From positions 1 through 7,849 of the forward strand of contig DNHM01000070.1 of the NCBI GenBank assembly GCA_003485885.1: DNA of 7,849 nucleotides, read 5' to 3'. Both the position numbers and the translations under genes were made by a program. Below are positions 1 through 6,333 of this stretch, one piece after another. The stretch's first letter is position 1; the number at the start of each line of letters is the position of its first letter. Origin of the DNA: Acidimicrobiaceae bacterium. Lineage in GTDB: Bacteria > Actinomycetota > Acidimicrobiia > Acidimicrobiales > UBA10347. The notes beneath the pieces are model-generated. The model did no database searches and was not told where the DNA came from. It saw nothing but the letters and a program-made list of their open reading frames with translations.

Positions 1-32
1 ACCAGCGCGGTGCAGCATCGGGCGACGCTGTT

Positions 33-38
33 TACAGT
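33..38 (+). promoter_or_regulatory. -10-like hexamer for a leaderless start
   Basis: TACAGT matches TANNNT and ends 6 nt before the ATG at 45. That would place the transcription start on or next to the A of the ATG. No Shine-Dalgarno precedes this ATG and no clear -35 is visible. The same hexamer-N6-start layout recurs at five other genes here, which raises confidence in it. Confidence 0.55.
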
Positions 39-44
39 GCGATC

Positions 45-374
45 ATGCACGTGCGCTCCTTCGAGATTCAAGAGGTGGCCGACACCGACCTGCGAAAGCT
101 CCACGACTACTTACTGGAGGTTGGCGGATTCGAGTTTCGAGCTGGCGGCTCCGGTTTCTTCGTACTTGTTGGCGAGCGGTTCATTGCAACTTCGGGTGCA
201 ACGAACGGCCAGATCGTCATGGCGTCTCGTGAGGCGGACACCATCAATGTCGATGTTGTTGCTGCCGGTGGCGGTAATGGCGACACGGCCAGCCAGTTGG
301 CAACCTCTCAACGTGCAACCGAACTGCTGCGTGGGTTTGCCGAACGTGGCGCGCTAACCATCACTGATATCTGA
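45..374 (+). CDS. protein of unknown function, 109 aa
   Basis: I do not recognise a family. The protein is small and soluble-looking, with no signal peptide or membrane helix. Residues about 24-78 read as alternating hydrophobic strands with glycine-rich turns (GGSGFF, then GERFIATSG, then TINVDVVAAGGG). Residues about 80-101 look like one amphipathic helix (ATSQRATELLRGFAERG), so a small alpha/beta or beta-sandwich fold is possible. ATG 45 is chosen because TACAGT ends 6 nt upstream, fitting a leaderless transcript. However, this frame is open to the left edge of the window, so a longer protein starting outside cannot be excluded. It lies about 60-70 bp upstream of ppgK on the same strand, but ppgK appears to have its own -10, so co-function is not implied. 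A competing frame at 10-357 has low-complexity R/S/T/P-rich content and looks like a shadow. Confidence 0.6.
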   Translation: MHVRSFEIQEVADTDLRKLHDYLLEVGGFEFRAGGSGFFVLVGERFIATSGATNGQIVMASREADTINVDVVAAGGGNGDTASQLATSQRATELLRGFAERGALTITDI

Positions 375-383
375 AACCAGCTG

Positions 384-398
384 GCCAAGAAAGTTGGC
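384..398. other. short inverted repeat between gene 1 and ppgK
   Basis: GCCAA (384-388) and TTGGC (394-398) can form a 5-bp stem with a 5-nt loop, 10 nt after the stop of the first gene. The stem is short and has no T-run, so it is at best a weak terminator or a chance dyad. Confidence 0.2.
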
Positions 399-430
399 GC
401 ATACGGCAAACGTTAACTACCGAACCTGGT

Positions 431-436
431 TAGTTT
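431..436 (+). promoter_or_regulatory. candidate -10 hexamer for ppgK
   Basis: TAGTTT matches TANNNT and lies 7 nt before the GTG at 444. The other leaderless-type starts in this window have 6 nt, so this one is off by a base. It overlaps the upstream in-frame TTG at 435, making that TTG an unlikely start if the hexamer is a real -10. Confidence 0.35.
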
Positions 437-443
437 GTCTGCC

Positions 444-1238
444 GTGCACGAGGACCCTGTGAGCCATCCCATCGTTGACCCCACCTACGTGCTGGGCGTC
501 GACATCGGTGGTTCAGGAATGAAGGCCGCCATCGTTGACCCGGTGGCAGGCCAAATGATCACGGACCGATTCCGCATCCCCACACCGCAACCCGCTACTC
601 CCGAGGCCATGGCTTCAGTCTTCGCTGACTTGGTCGCTCACTTCGCGTGGACTGGACCGATTGGATGCACGTTCCCAGGCGTTGTGCGACAGAAAGCCGT
701 GATCGAGACCGCAGCCAACCTTGACCCGTCCTGGGTCGGCGTCGATGCTGCGGAACTCTTCGGTACCGCCAACACACCGGTCACGATGATCAACGATGCT
801 GATGCTGCAGGGGTAGCTGAGATGCGGGTCGGGGCCGGCCGCGGACGCGACGGCGTCGTCTTTATGCTCACCATCGGAACGGGTTTCGGTACCGCTATCT
901 TTCACGGTGGTCGGTTACTGCCCAACGTCGAGCTTGGGCATATCGAGATCGACGGTGTCGATGCCGAAGGACATGCAACCAGCCGGGCCAAGAAGGCCGA
1001 AGGGTTATCGATGAGCGAATGGGCAGTGCGGCTAGAGCGTTACATCGGCAAACTCGAAGACCTCGTCTCACCGGATGGGTTCATCATCGGTGGCGGCATC
1101 AGCAAGGACTTCGACGAGTTCGCGCCTCTACTTGCCACCCGGGCGGAACTTCTCCCAGCACAGCTCCGCAACCATGCCGGCATCGTCGGCGCAGCAATGG
1201 CTGCTGTCACCGAGGCCCCGCCAAGACCACATTTGTGA
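444..1238 (+). CDS. ppgK: polyphosphate glucokinase (ROK family)
   Basis: Phosphorylates glucose to glucose-6-phosphate in the cytoplasm, using polyphosphate (family members often also use ATP). Numbered from GTG 444 (264 aa): N-terminal phosphate motif DIGGSG at 20-25; catalytic Asp118 within NDADAAG (117-123); phosphate-2 motif TIGTGFGTA at 143-151; ELGH at 163-166; GGGIS at 216-220. The TPQPATP segment, AGIVGAAMA near the C-terminus, and lack of the CXCGXXGC zinc motif of ordinary ROK kinases match actinobacterial PpgK, e.g. that of Mycobacterium tuberculosis as I recall it. Length is normal. Three starts are possible: TTG 435, GTG 444 (TAGTTT 7 nt upstream, leaderless type) and GTG 459 (GAGGA 4 nt upstream). 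The family N-terminus is variable, so homology does not choose. A stem-loop at 1291-1317 follows the stop. Confidence 0.93.
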   Translation: MHEDPVSHPIVDPTYVLGVDIGGSGMKAAIVDPVAGQMITDRFRIPTPQPATPEAMASVFADLVAHFAWTGPIGCTFPGVVRQKAVIETAANLDPSWVGVDAAELFGTANTPVTMINDADAAGVAEMRVGAGRGRDGVVFMLTIGTGFGTAIFHGGRLLPNVELGHIEIDGVDAEGHATSRAKKAEGLSMSEWAVRLERYIGKLEDLVSPDGFIIGGGISKDFDEFAPLLATRAELLPAQLRNHAGIVGAAMAAVTEAPPRPHL

Positions 1239-1290
1239 GCCTGAGGCCGCGCATACCGCGGTGTGAGCGTTACAGATGCCTGGACGCGAA

Positions 1291-1317
1291 CGTGGCCGGT
1301 GACGGGCACCGGCCACG
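1291..1317. terminator. bidirectional stem-loop between convergent genes
   Basis: Bases 1291-1301 (CGTGGCCGGTG) and 1307-1317 (CACCGGCCACG) are perfect reverse complements, giving an 11-bp GC-rich stem with the 5-nt loop ACGGG. It sits 52 nt after the ppgK stop and 61 nt after the peroxiredoxin stop on the other strand, so it could end transcription from both sides. There is no proper T-run on either side, only a loose ATTCTGTTT on the plus side. Confidence 0.6.
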
Positions 1318-1378
1318 GACTCGATTCTGTTTGCCTAGCTGAACAAAATGTCTCGTTCGCCGGCTAACTGATGCTTCG

Positions 1379-1861
1379 CTAGAGCTTGGAGATGACGACT
1401 TCGCAGCTGGAGACGTCGACGCCGCCGCCTTCTTCGACGTCGAGGCTCGTGATAACGCCATCTTCGATGATCGCCGCGTAACGACGTGACCGGCTACCCA
1501 TGCCGGCGCCTGATTTGTCACTGGTCAGGCCCATGGCCTCGGTGAATTCGCCGTTTCCGTCACCGAGCATCATGATGTCGGCAGCACCCTGAGCTTCGCC
1601 CCATGCACCCATCACCCAAGCATCGTTCACCGAAATACAGACAACCTTGTCCACACCCTTGGCAGCGAGTTCAGCCTCGTTCTGCACGAAACCAGGCATG
1701 TGAAGCTTGGAACAACCTGGGGTGAATGCACCAGGGACTGCAAACAGAACGACCTTGCCGGTACCGAGCACGTCGCCGGTCTGCACAGGCGTAGGGGCGC
1801 CATCGTCGCCGAGCACACGAACTTCAACGTCGGGGATGTTGTCGCCAACCGAAACTGCCAT
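1379..1861 (-). CDS. peroxiredoxin, Prx5/type II (AhpC/TSA superfamily)
   Basis: Thiol peroxidase that reduces H2O2 or organic hydroperoxides, probably recycled by glutaredoxin or thioredoxin. Numbered from ATG 1861 (160 aa, usual size): catalytic loop PGAFTPGCS at 43-51 with peroxidatic Cys50; CISVND at 75-80 with Cys75; GAWGEA at 85-90; GSRSRRYA at 122-129 carrying the family's conserved Arg; C-terminal DVSSCEVVISKL with Cys153. The Cys50/Cys75 spacing of 25 is that of plant type II peroxiredoxins, which use an atypical 2-Cys mechanism; Cys153 is an extra cysteine where plant homologues have VSSAD. ATG 1861 is preferred over the in-frame GTG at 1891 because AAGGAG lies 9 nt upstream and MAVSVGDNIP is a typical family N-terminus. 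It is the only gene here with a clear Shine-Dalgarno, so its mRNA has a leader. Divergent from the amidase gene. Confidence 0.92.
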   Translation of the reverse strand: MAVSVGDNIPDVEVRVLGDDGAPTPVQTGDVLGTGKVVLFAVPGAFTPGCSKLHMPGFVQNEAELAAKGVDKVVCISVNDAWVMGAWGEAQGAADIMMLGDGNGEFTEAMGLTSDKSGAGMGSRSRRYAAIIEDGVITSLDVEEGGGVDVSSCEVVISKL

Positions 1862-1870
1862 CGCTTGTAA

Positions 1871-1876
1871 CTCCTT
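1871..1876 (-). promoter_or_regulatory. Shine-Dalgarno of the peroxiredoxin gene
   Basis: On the minus strand this reads AAGGAG, 9 nt before ATG 1861. It fixes that ATG as the start over GTG 1891. It stands out because the other genes in the window have little or no Shine-Dalgarno. Confidence 0.75.
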
Positions 1877-1917
1877 GTAGCCCGCACGCACCCGTTGTGA
1901 CTGCGGTTTCGGGGACT

Positions 1918-1923
1918 ATGTTA
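1918..1923 (-). promoter_or_regulatory. possible -10 of the peroxiredoxin promoter
   Basis: Minus-strand TAACAT fits TANNNT. A transcript starting about 7 nt downstream would have a 5' leader of roughly 50 nt before ATG 1861, consistent with the Shine-Dalgarno. No convincing -35 is seen; its expected place (about 1941-1946) abuts or overlaps the amidase -10. Confidence 0.35.
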
Positions 1924-1945
1924 CCCGTCGAGCCGTGAGAGTGGT

Positions 1946-1951
1946 TAGCGT
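1946..1951 (+). promoter_or_regulatory. -10-like hexamer for the amidase, leaderless type
   Basis: TAGCGT matches TANNNT and ends 6 nt before the GTG at 1958. There is no Shine-Dalgarno at normal spacing. It supports GTG 1958 as start. Confidence 0.55.
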
Positions 1952-1957
1952 TGCCCC

Positions 1958-3373
1958 GTGGAAACCGATGCGGAACTTGTATGGAAGTCAGCGGTAGATC
2001 TCACCGCGATGATGAAGACCGGCCAGGTGTCAGCATCCGAGGTGCTTGATGCACACCTTGACCACATCGCCGAGGTCAACCCCAAAGTGAATGCGATCGT
2101 GACGATCGCCGCCGAGCATGGCCGGAACATGGCAGCTGAGGCCGACAGGAGACAAGCGGCGGGTGAGGAACTGGGCCTACTGCATGGGTTGCCCATCGCA
2201 CACAAAGATTTGGCGAATACCGCGGGCATCCGCACCACCCATGGTTCCCCACTGATGGCGGACCATGTCCCAACCAAAAATGACCTCATCGTGGAACGTG
2301 CCGTCGACGCTGGCGCCGTAACCATGGGCAAGACGAACACGCCAGAGTTCGGGGCAGGGTCTCAAACCTTCAACGCGGTGTTCGGCGAAACAGTGAACCC
2401 GTATGACACCACTCGGACCTGCGGCGGTTCCAGCGGCGGAGCAGCGGTAGCGCTTGCGACCGGGATGGTTCCCATTGCCGATGGGTCCGATATGGGCGGC
2501 TCACTGCGTAACCCGGCATCATTCTGCAATGTTGTTGGGCTCCGGCCATCGCCCGGACGAGTGCCAGCGTGGCCGAAGGCCAATCCGTGGAGTTATCTAT
2601 CGACCGAAGGCCCTATGGCTCGTTCGGTAGATGATTGCGCTTTGCTCTTGGCAGCTCAGGCGGGGCCAGATGCTCGGAACCCAATCGCGCTCGAGACGCC
2701 AGGCATCTTCTTCGCTCCACCAATTGCTGAGCCGACGTCGACGTTACGGGTTGCCTGGGCGCCCGATCTTGGCGGCTTGCCTGTACACCCCGACGTCACC
2801 GCCGCTCTTGCCCACGTTCCTCAGGTCTTTGATGGTCTCGGACACTGTGTCGAAGATGCATGTCCTGATCTGACCGAAGCCGGCTACGTGTTCGACACGT
2901 TACGAGCATGGAGTTTCGCTACGAGCTACAGCGGCTTGATCGAAAAGTTTGGCGACAAGATGAAGGAGACCGTTCGCTGGAACGTCCGCCGTGGCATGGA
3001 AATGCCGATGGCCGAAAACATGAAGGCGTGGAAGCTTCGGGGCGAGTTGTACCAGCGTTCCGTGACGTTCTTTGAGGACTACGACTTCCTGCTTTGTCCG
3101 GTTGCACAAGTGCCACCGTTCGATGTCAAGACTGAGTACATCACCGAGATCAATGGCGTCGAGTTGCAGACCTACATCGAATGGATGCGTATTGTCACCG
3201 ATGTCACGATCATGAATTGCCCGGCGATCTCCGTGCCGGCCGGATTCACCGAGGATGGCCTTCCGATTGGTTTGCAGATCGTTGGGCCGCCCCGATCTGA
3301 TCGGGCTCTGCTCGAGATCGCCAAGCAGTTTGAGACGGCAACCAACGTCGGCGCCCGTCGACCGGTTCTCTAA
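1958..3373 (+). CDS. amidase-signature (AS) family hydrolase
   Basis: Hydrolyses a carboxamide to acid plus ammonia; the substrate cannot be told from sequence. At 471 aa it is full length. The AS Ser-cisSer-Lys triad is complete: Lys83 in GLPIAHKD (77-84), cis-Ser158 in CGGSSGGAA (155-163) and nucleophile Ser182 in SDMGGSLRNPA (177-187). The 24-residue distance between the two serines is the one found in characterised AS enzymes. The C-terminal segment NCPAISVPAGF followed by GLPIGLQIVGP is also typical. It has no signal peptide and is probably cytoplasmic. GatA of the Glu-tRNA(Gln) amidotransferase belongs to this family, but no gatB or gatC is nearby and the length and context fit a stand-alone amidase. 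GTG 1958 is supported by TAGCGT ending 6 nt upstream. The stop lies 34 bp from the convergent SulP stop, with no clear terminator between. Confidence 0.92.
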   Translation: METDAELVWKSAVDLTAMMKTGQVSASEVLDAHLDHIAEVNPKVNAIVTIAAEHGRNMAAEADRRQAAGEELGLLHGLPIAHKDLANTAGIRTTHGSPLMADHVPTKNDLIVERAVDAGAVTMGKTNTPEFGAGSQTFNAVFGETVNPYDTTRTCGGSSGGAAVALATGMVPIADGSDMGGSLRNPASFCNVVGLRPSPGRVPAWPKANPWSYLSTEGPMARSVDDCALLLAAQAGPDARNPIALETPGIFFAPPIAEPTSTLRVAWAPDLGGLPVHPDVTAALAHVPQVFDGLGHCVEDACPDLTEAGYVFDTLRAWSFATSYSGLIEKFGDKMKETVRWNVRRGMEMPMAENMKAWKLRGELYQRSVTFFEDYDFLLCPVAQVPPFDVKTEYITEINGVELQTYIEWMRIVTDVTIMNCPAISVPAGFTEDGLPIGLQIVGPPRSDRALLEIAKQFETATNVGARRPVL

Positions 3374-3407
3374 CCAACGAGCGCCCTGCAGCCAACCAAC
3401 CCACAAT

Positions 3408-4973
3408 CTAGGCGTTCTTTTGCACGCCGTTGAGCATACGTTCGCTGCCCACAGGCGGATGACTCCAGTCGAGACAGTGGCCTCTGGTCTCAAGTTCCTC
3501 AGCGACCGAACTCATTGCATCGATGGCCGATGCGTTCAGAAACGGTGTGCGGGAAAAATCGACGGTTACGCCACTGGTCGAGGCCGCAGCAGCGTCGTGC
3601 AGCCCCTGCTCGAATTGTTGATCGGTGGCCATCCACAGCAGGCCAACCGGCTTCACCGTGACCGATCCGTCGTCGGCGGTGGTCTGATGCATCGCGAACT
3701 TGCGTGACAGATGAGCGACGAAGGTCAATACAACACCCAGCACCACGGCACGTTCGACCCGGGGCGTGAAGAACAGGGTCGCAGCCGTGGTCGACCACGC
3801 CAACAACGCCTGGGTCCTGCTGCGCTGCCATAAACGAACGAGCCGAGTCGGTTTCACGAGAGACGACGCTGCGCCGAGGACGATCGCTCCGAGAACGGCA
3901 GTGGGCAGAGGCTCAAGGACACTGGCGAATGGAAGAAACGCGAGAACAATAAGGCCGGTGACACCGCCGCTCCAGCGGGTTCGAGCACCTGCCAACCTGT
4001 TGATGGAGCTTCGGGAGAACGAGCCACCAACGGGGTAACCGCCGGAAAAAGCGGCAACAAAGTTGGCGACACCCGACGCCACCATCTCCTGGTTCGAGTC
4101 CCAACGTTCACCGGTTTCGTTGGCGAACGTTCGAGCGATCGATGCTGGCTCTGCGAAACCAACCAGAGCGATAATGACCGCACCAAGCAACAACGTCGGG
4201 ATCTGATCCCAGGGCAGGTCAAGGCTGAACGGCGGCAGCCCTTCGGGGACCTCGTTGACGGTTACGCCGCTGTAACCGCTGGTTCGTGAATAGAACACGC
4301 CGATAATGACGGCGATCAGGACTCCGGGGAAGAACGGGCTGATCTTTCGACCACCGATAAACAACGAGACGGTTACCAACGAGAGTGCGACCGCCGACCA
4401 CGACCAACCAGACGGGTGTCCAATCGACCAGACTGCCTGCCACAACACTCCGCCATCTGGAGGCTGGGCACCAAGGGCCTTAGGCAGCTGGGACGACATG
4501 ATGACAATTGCAGCTCCCGAGGTAAACCCCATGACGACCGGCGTACTCATAAGCCGCACAACATGACCGAGTCTGGCGAACCCAAAGATGACGCGTAGTG
4601 CCCCAACCATAAACGCCATCAGCGCAGCGATCGCAGGCAATTGGGTCGGGGGGACCTCGGGCAACGCCGCAATCGTGAGCAGGCTGGTCACGGCGACCGG
4701 ACCGGTCTGAAGGTACGGCGACGATGCCAGCAGCGCAAAAACAAGCAACGGAAAGGCCGACGCATACAGGCCGATGTAAGGAGGAAGCTGAGCGAGCTCG
4801 GCATAGGCGAGCGACTGAGGAATGAGCACCATGGCCACGCTGGCGCCAGCGATGACATCGGTGGTGGTGATCCGCGGGGGAGCGAGCGAGATTGGCAACT
4901 GCGAGAGTGCCGGGAACTTCAACCGTGCCACTGACTCACCGTAGCTTTCGTCAGACGAGCTAACTCGCCACAA
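3408..4973 (-). CDS. SulP family anion transporter with STAS domain
   Basis: Inner-membrane SLC26/SulP permease, possibly for sulfate, but bicarbonate or another anion is equally possible. Numbered from TTG 4973 (521 aa): cytoplasmic N-terminus; first-helix signature IPQSLAYA at 51-58; LPPYIGLYAS at 63-72; GPVAV at 91-95; a series of hydrophobic helices; AEPASIARTFA at 274-284; NQEM at 294-297; GSFSRSSIN at 317-325, the conserved SulP motif. A compact STAS domain fills about 430-515, with the strand GVTVDFSR and the loop-helix NASAIDAM at 480-487. STAS domains regulate transport or partner binding. The start is uncertain: TTG 4973 has the near-consensus hexamer TATCGC ending 6 nt upstream, while GTG 4931 has only a GGTGAG-like sequence too close to it. 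Only 17 nt separate this start from the nitroreductase stop, so the two may also be co-transcribed. Confidence 0.92.
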   Translation of the reverse strand: MWRVSSSDESYGESVARLKFPALSQLPISLAPPRITTTDVIAGASVAMVLIPQSLAYAELAQLPPYIGLYASAFPLLVFALLASSPYLQTGPVAVTSLLTIAALPEVPPTQLPAIAALMAFMVGALRVIFGFARLGHVVRLMSTPVVMGFTSGAAIVIMSSQLPKALGAQPPDGGVLWQAVWSIGHPSGWSWSAVALSLVTVSLFIGGRKISPFFPGVLIAVIIGVFYSRTSGYSGVTVNEVPEGLPPFSLDLPWDQIPTLLLGAVIIALVGFAEPASIARTFANETGERWDSNQEMVASGVANFVAAFSGGYPVGGSFSRSSINRLAGARTRWSGGVTGLIVLAFLPFASVLEPLPTAVLGAIVLGAASSLVKPTRLVRLWQRSRTQALLAWSTTAATLFFTPRVERAVVLGVVLTFVAHLSRKFAMHQTTADDGSVTVKPVGLLWMATDQQFEQGLHDAAAASTSGVTVDFSRTPFLNASAIDAMSSVAEELETRGHCLDWSHPPVGSERMLNGVQKNA

Positions 4974-4979
4974 AAGGGT

Positions 4980-4985
4980 GCGATA
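4980..4985 (-). promoter_or_regulatory. -10-like hexamer for the SulP gene, imperfect
   Basis: Minus-strand TATCGC ends 6 nt before TTG 4973. It differs from TANNNT only in the last base. It lies in the 17-nt gap after the nitroreductase stop, so the transporter could have its own leaderless promoter within an apparent operon. No Shine-Dalgarno is present. Confidence 0.4.
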
Positions 4986-4990
4986 ACGGA

Positions 4991-5671
4991 TCAGTCCAGT
5001 TCGAACGGGTTGCCATAACTATTCCGGAACACCACCTCTTCAACCGGCTTACGACTGAGTTTGGTGTATTGCTTCTCGGGTACGGGCCATCCGACCGCCA
5101 CCAGCGCTCCAACAGCGACTTCGTCGGGGAGACCCAGGAGTTCAGCGACGGCTGCTTCTTCGGCCGCGAGCAAGGTCGTCAGCGCAGAGCCAAGTCCTTC
5201 GTTGCGACACCCCAGCAACACGTTTTGAACAAAGGTGTAGAGCGAACCTCCGCCAACGATGCTCTGACGATCGAGGTCCTTATCCGTGACGGCGAGCGTC
5301 CACAGCTCGACGCAACAGACCAGCAGCGCAGGAACATTAGCCAATGATTTTGCGAAGTCATCGGTGCGTGTCAGCCGTTGCTGCGCTGGGCTGTAGGAGT
5401 CCATCTTTGTGGCGGCATCGGTTGTCTGGTAGCCAACAACACCGTCGCGGGCATGATCGAGATAGACGTTCCACTGCTTGGCATGAAGCTCAGAGATCTG
5501 CCGCTTGAGTTCGGGATCGGTCACCACGATGGTGCGCCACCCCTGACGATTGCCGCCGGACGACGCAAAACGAGCATGGTCGAAGATCCGGTGCAGGATT
5601 TCGTCGTCTAGCGGGTCGTCGGTGAAGTATCGGCACGATGGGGTGGTGCGCATTGCTTCATACAGGTCCAT
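4991..5671 (-). CDS. nitroreductase-family FMN oxidoreductase
   Basis: Probable FMN-dependent NAD(P)H oxidoreductase, usually a cytoplasmic dimer; the physiological substrate cannot be inferred. At 226 aa it is of normal size. An N-terminal helix MDLYEAMRTTPSCRYF precedes the FMN phosphate-binding region. The signature SSGGNRQGW at 37-45 corresponds to the family's APSGGNxQPW, here with Gly44 in place of the usual Pro. The second half holds the conserved GLGSAL stretch, a helix ending LLGLP, and ALVAVGWP near the C-terminus. ATG 5671 is preceded by TAAGGT ending 6 nt upstream; this matches the leaderless -10 pattern but also contains AAGG, which could act as a weak Shine-Dalgarno. It lies 53 nt downstream of the membrane-protein gene and 17 nt upstream of the SulP gene on the same strand. 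Confidence 0.9.
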   Translation of the reverse strand: MDLYEAMRTTPSCRYFTDDPLDDEILHRIFDHARFASSGGNRQGWRTIVVTDPELKRQISELHAKQWNVYLDHARDGVVGYQTTDAATKMDSYSPAQQRLTRTDDFAKSLANVPALLVCCVELWTLAVTDKDLDRQSIVGGGSLYTFVQNVLLGCRNEGLGSALTTLLAAEEAAVAELLGLPDEVAVGALVAVGWPVPEKQYTKLSRKPVEEVVFRNSYGNPFELD

Positions 5672-5677
5672 ATCCAG

Positions 5678-5683
5678 ACCTTA
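5678..5683 (-). promoter_or_regulatory. -10-like hexamer (or weak SD) for the nitroreductase
   Basis: Minus-strand TAAGGT matches TANNNT and ends 6 nt before ATG 5671. The embedded AAGG, 7 nt from the ATG, could alternatively be a Shine-Dalgarno; sequence alone cannot separate these. Confidence 0.45.
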
Positions 5684-5724
5684 GAAGGCCGGGTGTCTTC
5701 GAACCCAGAGAGTGGCCGTTTAAC

Positions 5725-6171
5725 TTAATCAGAGGCGCGAAGCAAACGATCTATGTCTTCGTCGGTTAATAGCTCTGCGAAGTTGAGATGGGCGAACCGC
5801 TCCATCGCAAAGATGTCACCAGCAGTCAATTCATCGTTGGGGTCGAGCGCATCGATGTTGGGCAATGTCGCTATCACCTCGGAATAGGGAATGGTGATGC
5901 GAAGGGCGTCGATATCTAGTTGCGCAACAGCACACACGTCTGGATCATACGAACACCGTTCCTGCCACGGGCGCACGACCACCGCACCGATACCGATGCC
6001 GAGCAACGTGACGGCAGCGAAGCCGAGCCATGCCGGTACCTTGCGCTCGCTGCGGACGATGGCAACCGGATCGATCCCCGCCTGGGTTCGCGTGCGCGAG
6101 GCAGCGAGTTTGTCATCGAGCTCCTGCACGAGGCCACACAAGCGTGTGTTCGTGCGGTTCACCGGATCCAT
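5725..6171 (-). CDS. single-pass membrane protein of unknown function, 148 aa
   Basis: I do not recognise a family. Residues 1-44 are polar and basic and likely cytoplasmic. Residues 45-66 (VPAWLGFAAV through GAVVV) form one clear transmembrane helix, and the remaining 82 residues would be outside the membrane (N-in, C-out). Two cysteines just after the helix (Cys73 and Cys80, six residues apart) could form a disulfide there. The outer segment is acidic, with several Asp-rich turns, and ends in an acidic helix (TDEDIDRLLRASD). The layout resembles small membrane-anchored regulators, but no anti-sigma or other motif is visible, so no function is assigned. ATG 6171 is supported by TAACGT ending 6 nt upstream and no Shine-Dalgarno. 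It heads the minus-strand array with the nitroreductase and SulP genes and diverges from hemB. Confidence 0.75.
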   Translation of the reverse strand: MDPVNRTNTRLCGLVQELDDKLAASRTRTQAGIDPVAIVRSERKVPAWLGFAAVTLLGIGIGAVVVRPWQERCSYDPDVCAVAQLDIDALRITIPYSEVIATLPNIDALDPNDELTAGDIFAMERFAHLNFAELLTDEDIDRLLRASD

Positions 6172-6177
6172 AACCGG

Positions 6178-6183
6178 ACGTTA
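6178..6183 (-). promoter_or_regulatory. -10-like hexamer for the membrane-protein gene
   Basis: Minus-strand TAACGT matches TANNNT and ends 6 nt before ATG 6171. There is no Shine-Dalgarno and no clear -35. Confidence 0.55.
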
Positions 6184-6321
6184 GCAACCGGTCGGCTGCC
6201 CGTTCTTGCGACGATTCGTTCAGCCCCCATGGCGTCGCGCTCTCCGTGAGTTGCCCTGGGTCACCGGCATTAGCCAAGACAGGATAGTGGTCGGCCATAT
6301 CTGGTCATGCCGTCGGGGAGC
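6184..6321. other. divergent intergenic region, membrane-protein gene / hemB
   Basis: This non-coding stretch separates the -10 hexamers of two divergent genes. I see no clear -35 element, operator palindrome, riboswitch or small gene in it. If hemB started at ATG 6307, the last 15 bases would be coding. Confidence 0.4.
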
Positions 6322-6327
6322 TATCGT
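6322..6327 (+). promoter_or_regulatory. -10-like hexamer for hemB, leaderless type
   Basis: TATCGT matches TANNNT and ends 6 nt before ATG 6334. It lies inside the alternative longer hemB frame that begins at ATG 6307, so if real it excludes that upstream start. A GGGGAG at 6315-6320 is 13 nt from ATG 6334, rather far for a Shine-Dalgarno. Confidence 0.55.
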
Positions 6328-6333
6328 TTAGCC

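Noticed and set aside
469..541. The 13-mer CCATCGTTGACCC occurs twice, 60 bp apart
   Set aside because: Both copies lie in the ppgK frame and encode the same short IVDP peptide with identical codons; with only two copies a coincidence is the simpler reading.
615..905. Minus-strand open frame of 96 codons inside ppgK
   Set aside because: It lies opposite a well-supported gene, has no recognisable motif or start signal, and is of the kind expected in GC-rich coding DNA. The same applies to the long frames opposite amidase (2900-3493), hemB (6321-6677) and inside SulP (3854-4222).
1249..1264. Palindrome around ACCGCGGT just after the ppgK stop
   Set aside because: It is a loop-less 14-bp dyad with one mismatch and nothing to link it to a regulator; the nearby 11-bp stem-loop is the better terminator candidate.
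1958..3373. Amidase as GatA subunit of the tRNA-dependent amidotransferase
   Set aside because: The family match does not separate the two, but there is no gatC or gatB next to it and the context is unrelated, so a general amidase call is safer.
5691..5706. Minus-strand GGGTTCGAAGACACCC resembles a tRNA T-arm (GGTTCGA)
   Set aside because: The 5-bp T-stem does not pair around a 7-nt loop and there is no acceptor, D-arm or anticodon arm nearby; it is more likely a weak dyad in the gap between two genes.
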